64,000 nt of DNA from Stenotrophomonas humi (GCF_001431415.1 NZ_LDJI01000027.1:62001-126000); one strand, 5' to 3'. Shown: positions 50,707-59,365, numbered from the stretch's first letter. The notes: generated by a model from the letters alone, not told the origin. Numbers and translations are program-made.

Positions 50707-51011
50707 GCAGCGTTCTCCACAGATCTCGTTGTGTCAGGGGTTGCTTCCAGACCCAGGGTCCGGAGCACGCCGAGCAAGCGCGCGGCGTCAAGGAAGGTTG
50801 CGGTCGCGTTGTCGAAGACGGTGGTATGGCCGGCCTGTTGGCGGGCCAGCACGAAGGCGCAGAGCACCTGCATGGCCGCGGTGTGTATCCGCGAAACCTC
50901 GCTTGCGTCCACGCGCAGTTCACCGCCTTGGCCAAGGTGCGGGGCCAATTGCTGTTTCAACTCGCTGGTGGTCTCGATACCGAGATCCTGCAACAGCGCC
51001 ACAGTGCTCAT
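50703..51011 (-). CDS. STAS-domain protein
   Basis: 102 residues from the ATG at 51011 with GGAG upstream. STAS/anti-sigma-antagonist fold: LRVDASEVSRIHTAAMQVLCAFVLARQQ, with the central Asp-x-S-like turn replaced by ASEVSRIHTAA. Such proteins next to cheY-cheA are seen in other chemosensory clusters; a role as partner-switch scaffold is possible. First of the STAS-cheY-cheA group; about 300 nt upstream hold no gene. Confidence 0.85.
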   Translation of the reverse strand: MSTVALLQDLGIETTSELKQQLAPHLGQGGELRVDASEVSRIHTAAMQVLCAFVLARQQAGHTTVFDNATATFLDAARLLGVLRTLGLEATPDTTRSVENAA

Positions 51012-51307
51012 CGTCGCTCCGGACAAACGTTACTGGGAGGTTTAGCGGCGTTGCGCCGGGGATCTTTAGGGCACATAGGGAAATGCGGGACAGAGTGCCA
51101 ACGGACGCACGGTTTGGCGCTTGCCTGTCCCATCGCGAAGCAATGGGCTGAGGGCTGGGCCAGGACGCCTTGCCGGCGGTTGGAGGCAGAGTCCAAGCCG
51201 CTCCTCCTCGATCCTCCGCTGTGCCATGCGCAAGGCAGGGGGCCTGGAGCCCAAGCGAGGTGCCAGCGAGTGGTGCGCCTGCCTCGCTCTGCAATCCTCA
51301 CCCCAAC
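51012..51307. other. Intergenic region before the STAS-cheY-cheA group
   Basis: 296 nt with no gene and no sigma-28 match; it presumably holds the promoter for the downstream STAS-cheY-cheA genes. Confidence 0.4.
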
Positions 51308-52279
51308 TCACTGCAGCAGGCGCGTCGCATCCAGCAGGATCATCGGTTGGCTGCCGACGCGGGCGATGCCGCGGAACAGTTCGTTGGATATCTGGCAGAT
51401 GCGGGCGGTGTCGGGTGGCTCGATCTGGGAATCGGTGAGGCTGGCGACGTCCTCGACGGCCGATACCCGCAGGCCCAGCACTTCGCCGTTTTCTTCAAGC
51501 ACCACGATGCGGGTCTGCGGGTCTTCCGCTGTGGCTGCCATCTCCAGATGCAGGCACAGGTCCATTACCGGCACCACCTGGCCACGCAGGTTCATGATGC
51601 CGAGCATGGATGCATCGGTGCCGCGCAGCGCCAGCAGTGGTACCGGCAGCACCACTTCCTGCACCTTCAGCAATTCCAGCGCATAGGTCTGTTGGCCGCA
51701 GCGCAGGCGCAGCCAGCGCGAGGCGCGTTCGCTGGCTCGGCGCTGTTGCGGGCCGGCGGCAGCATGGGCCTGGGCCTGCAGTTCCTGCCAGCTGCTGGGT
51801 CGTGCAGGGGCGGGCTGCGCACGGGCGATGGGCGCGCGTGCGGTGGAGGGCATCGGGGCGGGTGCGGGTGGCGTCACGCCCGCCGCCACATCGAAGGCGC
51901 TCTGCAGCGCAGGGCTGTCGACGTGCGCCAGTTTGGCGCTCTCTGCCGGCCCGGTTTCGTAGATGACTTCGTCGGGCAAGTCATCCCAGGTGGGCTCGGG
52001 GGTGTGCTCTGTCGTGGTATCAACCGTTGTCTGCGGAACCTCGGGCGGGACGTTATCCCAGCTGGGTTCCACTGAGCTTCCGGCTTTGGCCTGCATTGCC
52101 GCCAGCGCCTCCTCGAAAGCAGCCTCCAGTTCAGCACTGTCGCCGGGTACGCCGACGAGCGCGGTGGGTACGGGCAGCGAGATTGACGGGCCGTCGCTGA
52201 CCGGGGCCTGCGCTGGTGCGGGAATGGCTTCGGCCAACAGTTCGTCGAGGTAGTCGTCCAAGGCGCCAGCGGTGCTCAT
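51308..52279 (-). CDS. parP: CheW-like polar array protein (ParP-like)
   Basis: 323 residues from the ATG at 52279 (GGAGG upstream), overlapping the parC-like stop by 4 nt. The N-terminal 180 residues are acidic and Pro/Ala-rich, with a repeated motif PSWDNVPPEV / PTWDDLPDEV; the C-terminal 140 residues are a CheW domain (LRLRCGQQTYALELLKVQEV, MLGIMNLRGQVVPVMDLCLH). The layout and the ParA-like neighbour match Vibrio ParP, which links ParC and CheA/receptor arrays to the cell pole. Name by analogy. Confidence 0.85.
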   Translation of the reverse strand: MSTAGALDDYLDELLAEAIPAPAQAPVSDGPSISLPVPTALVGVPGDSAELEAAFEEALAAMQAKAGSSVEPSWDNVPPEVPQTTVDTTTEHTPEPTWDDLPDEVIYETGPAESAKLAHVDSPALQSAFDVAAGVTPPAPAPMPSTARAPIARAQPAPARPSSWQELQAQAHAAAGPQQRRASERASRWLRLRCGQQTYALELLKVQEVVLPVPLLALRGTDASMLGIMNLRGQVVPVMDLCLHLEMAATAEDPQTRIVVLEENGEVLGLRVSAVEDVASLTDSQIEPPDTARICQISNELFRGIARVGSQPMILLDATRLLQ

Positions 52280-53061
52280 GCGGCCTCCTGCTCCAGCGCG
52301 CGGCCATCCTCGCCAAGGATCCACTCCAGTGCGCGGCGATAGGCGGCGTGACCGCGACCGGGATAGTCATCACCCTGCATTGGCTGGGTGAGTCCTGCGG
52401 CATGGCTGATGCGGGTGTCCACCGGAATGGCGTCCTCCCAGACGCGGGCACCGTGCCGGTCCTGCATCTGTTTGAGGGTTTCGTTGCCGGCACGGGTGCG
52501 GCGGTCGAACAGGGTGGGCAATACCGAGATCGGCAGGGCGCGCTTGCGCGAACGTTCCACCATTTCACCGGTGCGGACCATACCCTCGAGGCCATGCAAC
52601 GCCAGCGGTTCGGCCTGGGTGGGAATGATCAGGCGGTCGGCAGCGGCCAGCGCATTGATCATCAGCAAGCCGAGCGTGGGCGCGCAGTCCAGCAGGATGT
52701 AATCGTGGCGGTCGCCATGACGCGCAAACGCCTGCTGCAGGGCGAGGCCGAGGCCGGGCTGATTGGCGCTGCGTCGCTCCAGGGTGGCCAATGACGCCTG
52801 CGCGCACAGGTAATCCAGGCCCGGGATATCGCTGGCCCGCGACAGGCTGGCGATCTCATGCGGTGGCGTGGCGAACAGCTCCTGCACCCCCTGCGGCACC
52901 GGCTCAAGCGGTACACCGAAGGCGCGGGTGAGCGAGGAGTGCGGGTCCAGGTCGATCAGTAGCACCTTGTGGCCGCGCGCGGCCAGGCCGCGGCCGAGCG
53001 ACAGCGTGGTGGTGGTCTTGCCGACGCCACCTTTCTGGTTGGCAATGGCCCAGATACGCAT
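52276..53061 (-). CDS. parC: ParA/MinD-type ATPase for chemotaxis arrays (ParC-like)
   Basis: 261 residues from the ATG at 53061 (GGAG upstream); 1-nt overlap with the motD-like stop (TGATG). Deviant Walker A (KGGVGKTTTT), LLIDLDPHSS and ILLDCAPTLGLLMINAL are all present. In Vibrio and Pseudomonas the ParA-like ParC positions chemoreceptor arrays at the old pole together with ParP, which is encoded just downstream here. Located with motility genes rather than with parB and an origin, so not the chromosome-partition ParA. Confidence 0.9.
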   Translation of the reverse strand: MRIWAIANQKGGVGKTTTTLSLGRGLAARGHKVLLIDLDPHSSLTRAFGVPLEPVPQGVQELFATPPHEIASLSRASDIPGLDYLCAQASLATLERRSANQPGLGLALQQAFARHGDRHDYILLDCAPTLGLLMINALAAADRLIIPTQAEPLALHGLEGMVRTGEMVERSRKRALPISVLPTLFDRRTRAGNETLKQMQDRHGARVWEDAIPVDTRISHAAGLTQPMQGDDYPGRGHAAYRRALEWILGEDGRALEQEAA

Positions 53062-54005
53062 CAATGAACTCCTTCGATGACAGCAGGCACCGCGCCGGTG
53101 GCAACGGGTGCGCCGCCTGCCGGTGTCGCGGTGTCGGTGCGGGTGCTGGCAGTGGTGTTGCCAACGCCCGGCAGGTCGGCGGCGGACGCCGAATCGGCCA
53201 GGATGATGACCATCACCCGCCGGTTGCGATTGCGGCCGGCGGCTTGATCGTTGCTTTCGCGCGGGCGGAATTCGCCGTAACCGACCATCGCCAGTCGCGC
53301 CGGTTGCACGCCATGGTCGGCGAACAGGTGCACCACGCTCGCCGCACGGCCGGCGGACAATTCCCAGTTGGATGGGAACTGCGCCGTGGCGATGGGCAGG
53401 TTGTCGGTGTGGCCTTCCACGCGCACGCCGTTGGGGGCGTCGAGCAGCACATCGGCGAGCTTGCCGAGCGTGTCGCGCGCGCCGACATCGAGTGCGGCCG
53501 AGCCGGTGCTGAAAAGAATGTCGCTGTTGATTTCAACTTCCAGCCAGAGTTCGGTGCGGCGCACCGTGATCACGCCCTGTTTGACCAGTGGCGCCAACGC
53601 CGAACTCAAGCGGTCGGCAATCTGGTTCAACTGGCGCTCGGCGCGGCGCAGTTGTTCCTGGTTGTGCGCGGACACCGGCATGCGCATATGCGACGCCATC
53701 GACGGCAGCTGGGTGGGATCGGACATGGCGCCGCCGGTCATGCTGGGTGAGCGGATCACCGACGGGGTGTCATGACCACCGCCCTGGATCTGCATGTTGC
53801 CGACCTGGACCTGGGTGATGGTGCGCGGCGCACCGCCGAATGCCGTGGACAGGGAGTCGGCCATCACCCGGTACTTGCCCTCGTTGAGCGAGGAGATGGC
53901 GTACATCACCACGAAAAAGGCGAGCAGCAGGGTCATCAGGTCGGCATAGGGAATGGCCCATGCTTCGTGATTGCCGTGCTCTTCGTGGCGCTTGCGACGT
54001 GCCAT
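53061..54005 (-). CDS. motD: Flagellar stator protein MotD (MotB family)
   Basis: 314 residues. Short cytoplasmic N-terminus, one transmembrane helix with the proton-channel Asp22 (IPYADLMTLLLAFFVVMYA), a long linker and the OmpA-like peptidoglycan-binding domain (EGHTDNLPIA, SAGRAASVV, RNRNRRV). The MotC-MotD pair is the second stator seen in Pseudomonas and Xanthomonadaceae. Starts 3 nt after motC. Confidence 0.93.
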   Translation of the reverse strand: MARRKRHEEHGNHEAWAIPYADLMTLLLAFFVVMYAISSLNEGKYRVMADSLSTAFGGAPRTITQVQVGNMQIQGGGHDTPSVIRSPSMTGGAMSDPTQLPSMASHMRMPVSAHNQEQLRRAERQLNQIADRLSSALAPLVKQGVITVRRTELWLEVEINSDILFSTGSAALDVGARDTLGKLADVLLDAPNGVRVEGHTDNLPIATAQFPSNWELSAGRAASVVHLFADHGVQPARLAMVGYGEFRPRESNDQAAGRNRNRRVMVIILADSASAADLPGVGNTTASTRTDTATPAGGAPVATGAVPAVIEGVH

Positions 54006-54008
54006 GGC

Positions 54009-54749
54009 TCAGTTCACGAACCCGGCCAGGCTGTTCTCGATGTTGCGCGGGTTCTCACCCTGGGCAATGGCGATCAGGCCTTCGATGACCATTTCGCGTT
54101 CACGGGTCGTGTGTGCGATCACGCCCTTGAGCTTGGCCGATACCGGCAGGAACAGCAGGTTGGCCGAGGCGATGCCGTAGATGGTGGCGGTGAACGCGGC
54201 GGCGATGCCATGACCGAGCTTGCTTGGGTCAGCCAGGTTCTTCATCACCGCGATCAAGCCGAGCACGGCGCCAATGATGCCCAGCGTCGGCGCATAGATG
54301 CCCATGCCCTCGAATACCTTGGTGGCGGCCAGATCCTGCTGCTCCTGGCTGCCCAGCTCGATTTCCATCATGTGGCGGATAGTGTCCGGCTCGACGCCGT
54401 CGACCACCAGCTGCAGGCCCTTGCGGATGAACGCGTCGTCCTGCATTTCCACCTGCGGCTCCAGGCCGAGCAGGCCTTGGCGGCGGGCGATGTTGCTCCA
54501 GTCCACGATCTGCTGGATCAGCGCGCGCCGATCACTGACCGGCGGCTTGACCACCCAGCGCACGATCTTGAAGGCGTGCTTGAATACGGCCGGCGAGGTG
54601 TGCAGCAGGATCGCGGCGAGGGTGCCGACAATGACGATCACGAATGCGGCCGGCGACCACAGCGAGGACAGACCGGCACCCTTCAGGATGCTGCCGCCCA
54701 CCAGTGAGAGCAGGGCGAGGAAAAGTCCAATGATGCTGAGTCGGTCCAT
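54009..54749 (-). CDS. motC: Flagellar stator protein MotC (MotA family)
   Basis: 246 residues. Four transmembrane helices (IIGLFLALLSLVGG, AAFVIVIVGTLAAILL, YAPTLGIIGAVLGLIAVM, AAFTATIYGIASANLLFLP) and the MotA cytoplasmic loop with FEGMGIYAPTLG. First gene of a motC-motD-parC-parP operon under a sigma-28 promoter. Confidence 0.95.
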   Translation of the reverse strand: MDRLSIIGLFLALLSLVGGSILKGAGLSSLWSPAAFVIVIVGTLAAILLHTSPAVFKHAFKIVRWVVKPPVSDRRALIQQIVDWSNIARRQGLLGLEPQVEMQDDAFIRKGLQLVVDGVEPDTIRHMMEIELGSQEQQDLAATKVFEGMGIYAPTLGIIGAVLGLIAVMKNLADPSKLGHGIAAAFTATIYGIASANLLFLPVSAKLKGVIAHTTREREMVIEGLIAIAQGENPRNIENSLAGFVN

Positions 54750-54757
54750 GGTGTTGG

Positions 54758-54784
54758 ATATCGGCCTGGTGAATGCGGTCTTGA
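54758..54784 (-). promoter_or_regulatory. Sigma-28 promoter of motC-motD-parC-parP
   Basis: On the minus strand TCAA (54781-54784), 15-nt spacer, GCCGATAT (54758-54765), 9 nt before the motC start codon, so the transcript leader would be very short or the main start is used in another way. Confidence 0.7.
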
Positions 54785-54800
54785 GTTGGAGAAATTTCTA

Positions 54801-54827
54801 GCCCCTCTCCCGCACGTGGGAAAGGGG
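54801..54827. repeat. Short copy of the dispersed hairpin repeat
   Basis: CCCCTCTCCCGCACGTGGGA and following AAGGGG: same arms as in the 9104-9228 element, without the CCCTCACCCCAA part. Lies between motC and the second cheA. Confidence 0.6.
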
Positions 54828-54881
54828 AGGTGGCGCGCAGCCGGCAGCCCGCAGCCCGCGTCATGCATCGCTGACGTCTAC

Positions 54882-56708
54882 TTACCCCTGACCACCCCGC
54901 AGGCCATCGACGTCGAGAATCAATGCCATGCGCCCGTCGCCGATCAGGGTGGCGCCGGCGTAGCCGCGCAGCCCCCGCAGTGCGCGTGGCAGTGGCTTGA
55001 TGACCACTTCCTCGCGGCCGCGTACCTGGTCCACCACCAGCCCGAACCGGGTTTCACCCATCTGCAGCACCACGATGGTCAACAGCGTCGTCGGCATCGG
55101 TGTGACGCCGAGCCATTGACGCAAGTCCAGCAAGGCCAGCGTGTGGGTCTTGCGATCAAGCACGGCGCGGCCGTCAAACCAGCCCAGCGAGGTGGCCGGT
55201 GCGTGCAGCACTTCCATCACCCGCGCCAGCGGCAGGGCGTAGACGTCCTCACCGGCCTGCACCAGCAGGGTTGGAAGAATGGCCAGGGTCAGCGGCACGC
55301 GGATCAGGAAACGGCTGCCGCGGCCCAGTTCGGATTGAATCTGGATCTGCCCGCTGAGTTCGCGGATGCGTGACTGCACCACGTCCATGCCGACGCCACG
55401 TCCGGAGATATCGGTGACCTGCTGTTTGGTCGAGAAACCCGGCAGGAACACCAGGTGCAGACACTCCTCGCTGGTCAGGCGGGCGGCGGCTTCCGGGTCG
55501 ATCAAGCCTTTCTCACGCGCCTTGGCGCGTAGGCGTTCGGGGTCGATGCCGGCGCCATCGTCCTGCACTTCGATGCTGACGTAATCGCCTTCCTGTTGCG
55601 CGGAGAGCCGGACCCTTCCCATGCGTGACTTGCCCTGGGCTTCGCGCAGATCCGGCATTTCCACGCCATGATCAATGGCGTTGCGCACCAGGTGCACCAA
55701 GGGGTCGGCCAGCGCTTCGACCAGGTTGCGGTCCAGCTCGGTGTCGGCGCCGATCAGCTCCAGATCCACTTCTTTCTGCAGCGAGCGGGCAACATCGCGC
55801 GCCACCTTGGGGAAGCGTGAGAACACTTTGCCGACCGGCTGCATGCGGGTGCGCATCACTGCCGATTGCAGGCGCGCGGTGGCGATGTCCAGGGTGGATA
55901 CCGCACGATCGAGCTCTTCATCCTTCAGCCGTGTGCGCAGCGTCTTGAGACGGTTGCGCGACAGCACCAGTTCGCCGATCAGGTTGACGATGGCATCCAG
56001 GCGCTTTGTATCCACGCGCACCGTCTGCTCAGGCTCGGCGGTTTTGACCGCCGCTGCCTTGGGGGCAGTTGCCGGGCGTGCTGCTGCAGGCTTGGCGGGT
56101 GTGATCGCCGCAGCCACCGGCGCAGCGGTCACCGCCCCCGGGGCAGCACCGCCGTGCAGTTGATCGAGCAGGGCTTCGAATTCATCCTCGCTGATCAGGG
56201 TGTCATCCACCTTGGCCGCCACAGCGCCCGGCACGGTGCCGCCATGCAGCTGGTCGAGCAGGGCTTCAAACTCGTCCTCGCTGATCAGGTCACTGTCGGT
56301 GCTGACCGGTGCAGCCACCACAACGGGCGCGGCGCCGACATCGAACTGTGCGATCAGCGTTGCCGGGGCGTGTTCCGGGTCGGTGCCATTGGACACGGCA
56401 TCAAGCATCGACTGCAGCCAGTCCAGCGATTGCTGGGCCGCATCGAAGTGATGGGCGAGCAGCTCCGCCTTGCCGGCACGGGCCATGCCCAGGGTTTCCT
56501 CGGCGGCGTGGCACAGCTCGACCATGGGCGTGATCGCCAGAAAGCCCGCGCCACCCTTGAGCGTGTGGAAGCCACGGAACACGGCGTTGAGCTGGTCGTT
56601 GTCCTGCGGCGCCTGTTCCAGTGCCACCAGCTGTTCGCCCAGCCGATCGAGGATCTCCTGCGCTTCGAGGATGAAATCGGCGGCGATGTCGTCGGCAAAG
56701 GCGCTCAT
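54882..56708 (-). CDS. cheA: Chemotaxis histidine kinase CheA (second copy, flagellar cluster)
   Basis: 608 residues. P1 with His48 (GFHTLKGGAGF), a linker in which a 30-residue unit is repeated twice (residues 141-170 and 171-200 approx.), each with LISEDEFEALLDQLHGG, then an Ala/Pro-rich stretch, P3 (LDAIVNLIGELVLSRNRLK), P4 (HLVRNAIDHGVE, DDGAGID, GRGVGMDVV) and a CheW-like P5. There is no standard P2 domain. It is followed by motC after a repeat and preceded by cheZ (3 nt), in the core cheY-cheZ-cheA order, so it is probably the CheA that controls the flagellar motor. Confidence 0.95.
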   Translation of the reverse strand: MSAFADDIAADFILEAQEILDRLGEQLVALEQAPQDNDQLNAVFRGFHTLKGGAGFLAITPMVELCHAAEETLGMARAGKAELLAHHFDAAQQSLDWLQSMLDAVSNGTDPEHAPATLIAQFDVGAAPVVVAAPVSTDSDLISEDEFEALLDQLHGGTVPGAVAAKVDDTLISEDEFEALLDQLHGGAAPGAVTAAPVAAAITPAKPAAARPATAPKAAAVKTAEPEQTVRVDTKRLDAIVNLIGELVLSRNRLKTLRTRLKDEELDRAVSTLDIATARLQSAVMRTRMQPVGKVFSRFPKVARDVARSLQKEVDLELIGADTELDRNLVEALADPLVHLVRNAIDHGVEMPDLREAQGKSRMGRVRLSAQQEGDYVSIEVQDDGAGIDPERLRAKAREKGLIDPEAAARLTSEECLHLVFLPGFSTKQQVTDISGRGVGMDVVQSRIRELSGQIQIQSELGRGSRFLIRVPLTLAILPTLLVQAGEDVYALPLARVMEVLHAPATSLGWFDGRAVLDRKTHTLALLDLRQWLGVTPMPTTLLTIVVLQMGETRFGLVVDQVRGREEVVIKPLPRALRGLRGYAGATLIGDGRMALILDVDGLRGGQG

Positions 56709-56711
56709 GTC

Positions 56712-57332
56712 TTACAGCCCCAGATCCGACAACAGGTCGTCGGCGTCGTGCTGGGAAACCGCGTGGCGGTCCAGGCCCTTGAGGGCAGGGCCGGCCAGGC
56801 CCGGATTGCGGGCCTCTTCTTCCGTTGGTGGCAGACCCAGTGCACCGAAGCCTTCATGCACGCGGCGCACGATGCCGACCACGCGGCGGATGATCTGCCC
56901 GGTGAGGTCCTGGTAGCTCTGCGTGAGCGCCACCTCGGTAAGGTTGTGGCGAATGCGGTCGAGCAACTGGTCCTGATCCGGGTTGAGGCCTTCGGCGCGC
57001 AGGCGCTCGGTCAGCTCGCGGCATTCCTCGGCCAGATCCAGGGTGCGATGGGTCGCCTGTTCGGTCATCTGCACGACGTGATCCAGTCGTGCACAGGCAT
57101 CGTCCAGTTCGCCCGCTTCGGATGGCACGCTTGGCAGTTCGCCCAACGCCTGGCCCAGCTCGCGGGCCAGACGGCCAAGGCCGGCCATCATCGGTTGCGT
57201 ACGCAGCGCGGCCAGCGCGTCGATTTCCCGGCGCCAGCTGGCTTCGTCACCGTTTTCCAGCGCCGCCAACGCATCCTGCAGGCGCTGCACCAGGGCCGAC
57301 TTGTCGCTCAACGCTTCGGCGTGCAGGTCCAT
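56712..57332 (-). CDS. cheZ: CheY-P phosphatase CheZ
   Basis: 206 residues, largely helical. Active-site region ALTQSYQDLTGQIIRRVV contains the conserved DxxxQ pair (D-L-T-G-Q). The C-terminal tail SQHDADDLLSDLGL is the CheY-binding amphipathic peptide typical of CheZ. It dephosphorylates CheY-P to end the turning signal. Overlaps the cheY stop by 1 nt (TGATG). Confidence 0.95.
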   Translation of the reverse strand: MDLHAEALSDKSALVQRLQDALAALENGDEASWRREIDALAALRTQPMMAGLGRLARELGQALGELPSVPSEAGELDDACARLDHVVQMTEQATHRTLDLAEECRELTERLRAEGLNPDQDQLLDRIRHNLTEVALTQSYQDLTGQIIRRVVGIVRRVHEGFGALGLPPTEEEARNPGLAGPALKGLDRHAVSQHDADDLLSDLGL

Positions 57333-57724
57333 CAGGCGCTCGCTGCCAGGCGTTCAAAAATCTTGCCGAGTTTTTCTTCCAATGTCTGCGCGGTGAACGG
57401 CTTGATGATGTAGCCGTTCACGCCGCACTGGGCGGCTTCGATGATCTGCTCGCGCTTGGCTTCGGCGGTAACCATCAGCACCGGCAGGGTCTTGAGCTTG
57501 GCGTCGGCACGGATGGCCTTGAGCAGCTCGATGCCGGTCATCACCGGCATGTTCCAGTCGGTGACCACGAAATCAAACGGCTGGCTCTGCAGCAGGGCCA
57601 GCGCGGCATGCCCGTCCTCGGCTTCGGCGGTGTTGGTGAAGCCCAGATCGCCGAGCAGGTTCTTGACGATGCGACGCATGGTCGAGAAGTCGTCAACGAT
57701 CAGGATGCGCATGTTCTTGTTCAA
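57332..57724 (-). CDS. cheY: Chemotaxis response regulator CheY (motor-binding copy)
   Basis: 130 residues if started at the TTG at 57724 ([12 protein letters not shown]), which has GAGGA about 8 nt upstream; an ATG at 57712 (MRILIVDD) is the alternative. Receiver domain: Asp11, Asp12, phosphorylated Asp56 ([11 protein letters not shown]), Thr in MVTAEA, Lys in [24 protein letters not shown] is the hallmark of enteric-type CheY that binds FliM. Transcribed after fliA and before cheZ. Confidence 0.93.
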   Translation of the reverse strand: MNKNMRILIVDDFSTMRRIVKNLLGDLGFTNTAEAEDGHAALALLQSQPFDFVVTDWNMPVMTGIELLKAIRADAKLKTLPVLMVTAEAKREQIIEAAQCGVNGYIIKPFTAQTLEEKLGKIFERLAASA

Positions 57725-57737
57725 AGGATGTTCCTCT

Positions 57738-58484
57738 TCATGGTTCCCCAAGGCCGGCGTCAGCGGCCTCGAAACTCTTCAACCGGCCACGCAGACGCAG
57801 CGTGGCCTGGCCGTGGATCTGGCAGACGCGTGACTCGCTTACGCCGAGTACCGCGCCGATTTCTTTGAGGTTCAACTCCTGCTCGTAGTAGAGCGAGAGC
57901 ACCAGTTGTTCGCGTTCGGGCAGCAGGGCGATGGCCTTGCCCAGCTCGGCGCCGAACTGGCTGCGTTCGAGCATCTGCTGCGGGGTCGGGCCGCCGGTGG
58001 ACGGGGTGTCCAGCTCGCCGTGGTCTTCGATGCGCGATTCCAGGCTCAGTACCTGGCCGCGCGATGCGTCCTCGATCAGGCGCATGTATTCGGGCAACGG
58101 AATTTCCATCGCCTCGGCCACTTCGCTGGCGCTGGCGGTGCGGCCGCTGGCTTGTTCCAGGCGTCGAATGGTGGCGGCGGCGTCGCGCGCGCGACGATGC
58201 ACCGAGCGCGGAACCCAGTCGCCGCGCCGGATCTCATCGATCATCGAGCCACGGATGCGGATGGAAGCGTAGGTCTCGAACGAGGCGCCCTGTTCTGCGT
58301 CGTAGCTGCGCGAGGCTTCGATCAGGCCCATCATGCCGGCCTGGATCAGGTCATCGACCTCGACGCTTGCCGGCAGGCGTGCGGCGAGATGGTGGGCGAT
58401 GCGCCGTACCAGATCCGCGTGGCGGGCGATGCATTCATTGGCGGCGTTGCGCTGGACTTCCCGGTATTGGGCTGCGGCGTTCAT
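57738..58484 (-). CDS. fliA: Flagellar sigma factor sigma-28
   Basis: 248 residues from the ATG at 58484, overlapping the fleN stop by 4 nt (ATGA). Sigma region 2 ([35 protein letters not shown]), region 3 ([19 protein letters not shown]) and region 4 helix-turn-helix ([20 protein letters not shown]). Directs late flagellar and chemotaxis promoters; four good matches to its consensus are in this same window. The anti-sigma factor FlgM is not here. Confidence 0.96.
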   Translation of the reverse strand: MNAAAQYREVQRNAANECIARHADLVRRIAHHLAARLPASVEVDDLIQAGMMGLIEASRSYDAEQGASFETYASIRIRGSMIDEIRRGDWVPRSVHRRARDAAATIRRLEQASGRTASASEVAEAMEIPLPEYMRLIEDASRGQVLSLESRIEDHGELDTPSTGGPTPQQMLERSQFGAELGKAIALLPEREQLVLSLYYEQELNLKEIGAVLGVSESRVCQIHGQATLRLRGRLKSFEAADAGLGEP

Positions 58485-59365
58485 GCGCTCACCTTCTGCT
58501 GGAGGATGCGTTCCAGGAAGAATTCGACGCCGCCGCGGGGTGCGGTGGGCGCCTGCCAACGGGCGGTGCGGCGGGCGATCTCCTGGATCGCCAGCGACGC
58601 CGGTGCCGACGGGTAAAGCTTCACCACCGGCTGCTGGCGCTGCACCGACAGACGCAGCCAGTCGTCCTGCGGGACGCAGCCCAGGTAGTTGAGCGAGACG
58701 TCGATCAGGAACTTCTCGCAGACACGCACCAGCTTTTCATAGAGGGCGCGGCCTTCGTTGGGATCGCGGGCCATGTTGGCCACCACCTGGACGCGGTCCA
58801 CGCCGCGTTCGCGCGAGAGCACCTTGATCAGGGCGTAGGCGTCGGTGATGGAGGCCGGTTCGTCGCAGACCACGACCACGGTGTCCTGCGCGGCCTGGCA
58901 GAACGTCAACACGCTGTCGGTGATGCCGGCGGCGGTGTCGATGATCATCACATCCAGGTCGCGTTCCAGTTCGGAGAACACATTGACCAGGCCGACGTGT
59001 TCGGCCGGCTGCAGTTCGGCCATGTGCCGGCGCCCCGATGCAGCCGGGACCACCAGCACGCCGTTGGGGCCTTCGACGATGACTTCTTCCAGCGTGCAGC
59101 GCCCGGCGACCAGGTCGGCCAGGGTGTGCTTCGGGTGCAGGCCGAGCACCACGTCGATGTTGGCCAGGCCCAGGTCGGCGTCGAGCAGCAGCGTGCGTTT
59201 GCCCATGCCCGCCAGTGCCACGGCCAGGTTGGCCGAGACATTCGTTTTGCCCACGCCACCTTTGCCGCCGGTGACGGCGATGGTGCGCACCGGGCCCGCG
59301 GGATCGCGCCGGGTGGCCGATAGCGGGAAGGTGTGGGTCAGCTTGGCGTACTCACGCGACTGCAT
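58481..59365 (-). CDS. fleN: Flagellar number regulator FleN/FlhG (MinD-like ATPase)
   Basis: 294 residues. Deviant Walker A GGKGGVGKT (33-41), LLLDADLGLANIDVVLGL and MIIDTAAGITDSV. FleN/FlhG limits the number of polar flagella by acting on the master regulator FleQ and on FlhF. The start overlaps the flhF stop by 14 nt, so translation is coupled. I did not see a DQAxxLR motif at the N-terminus. Confidence 0.95.
   Translation of the reverse strand: MQSREYAKLTHTFPLSATRRDPAGPVRTIAVTGGKGGVGKTNVSANLAVALAGMGKRTLLLDADLGLANIDVVLGLHPKHTLADLVAGRCTLEEVIVEGPNGVLVVPAASGRRHMAELQPAEHVGLVNVFSELERDLDVMIIDTAAGITDSVLTFCQAAQDTVVVVCDEPASITDAYALIKVLSRERGVDRVQVVANMARDPNEGRALYEKLVRVCEKFLIDVSLNYLGCVPQDDWLRLSVQRQQPVVKLYPSAPASLAIQEIARRTARWQAPTAPRGGVEFFLERILQQKVSA

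Noticed and set aside
58481-59365. FleN as an FlhF activator with a DQAxxLR motif
   Set aside because: That motif is not seen in the N-terminal region, so I made no claim about stimulation of FlhF GTPase.
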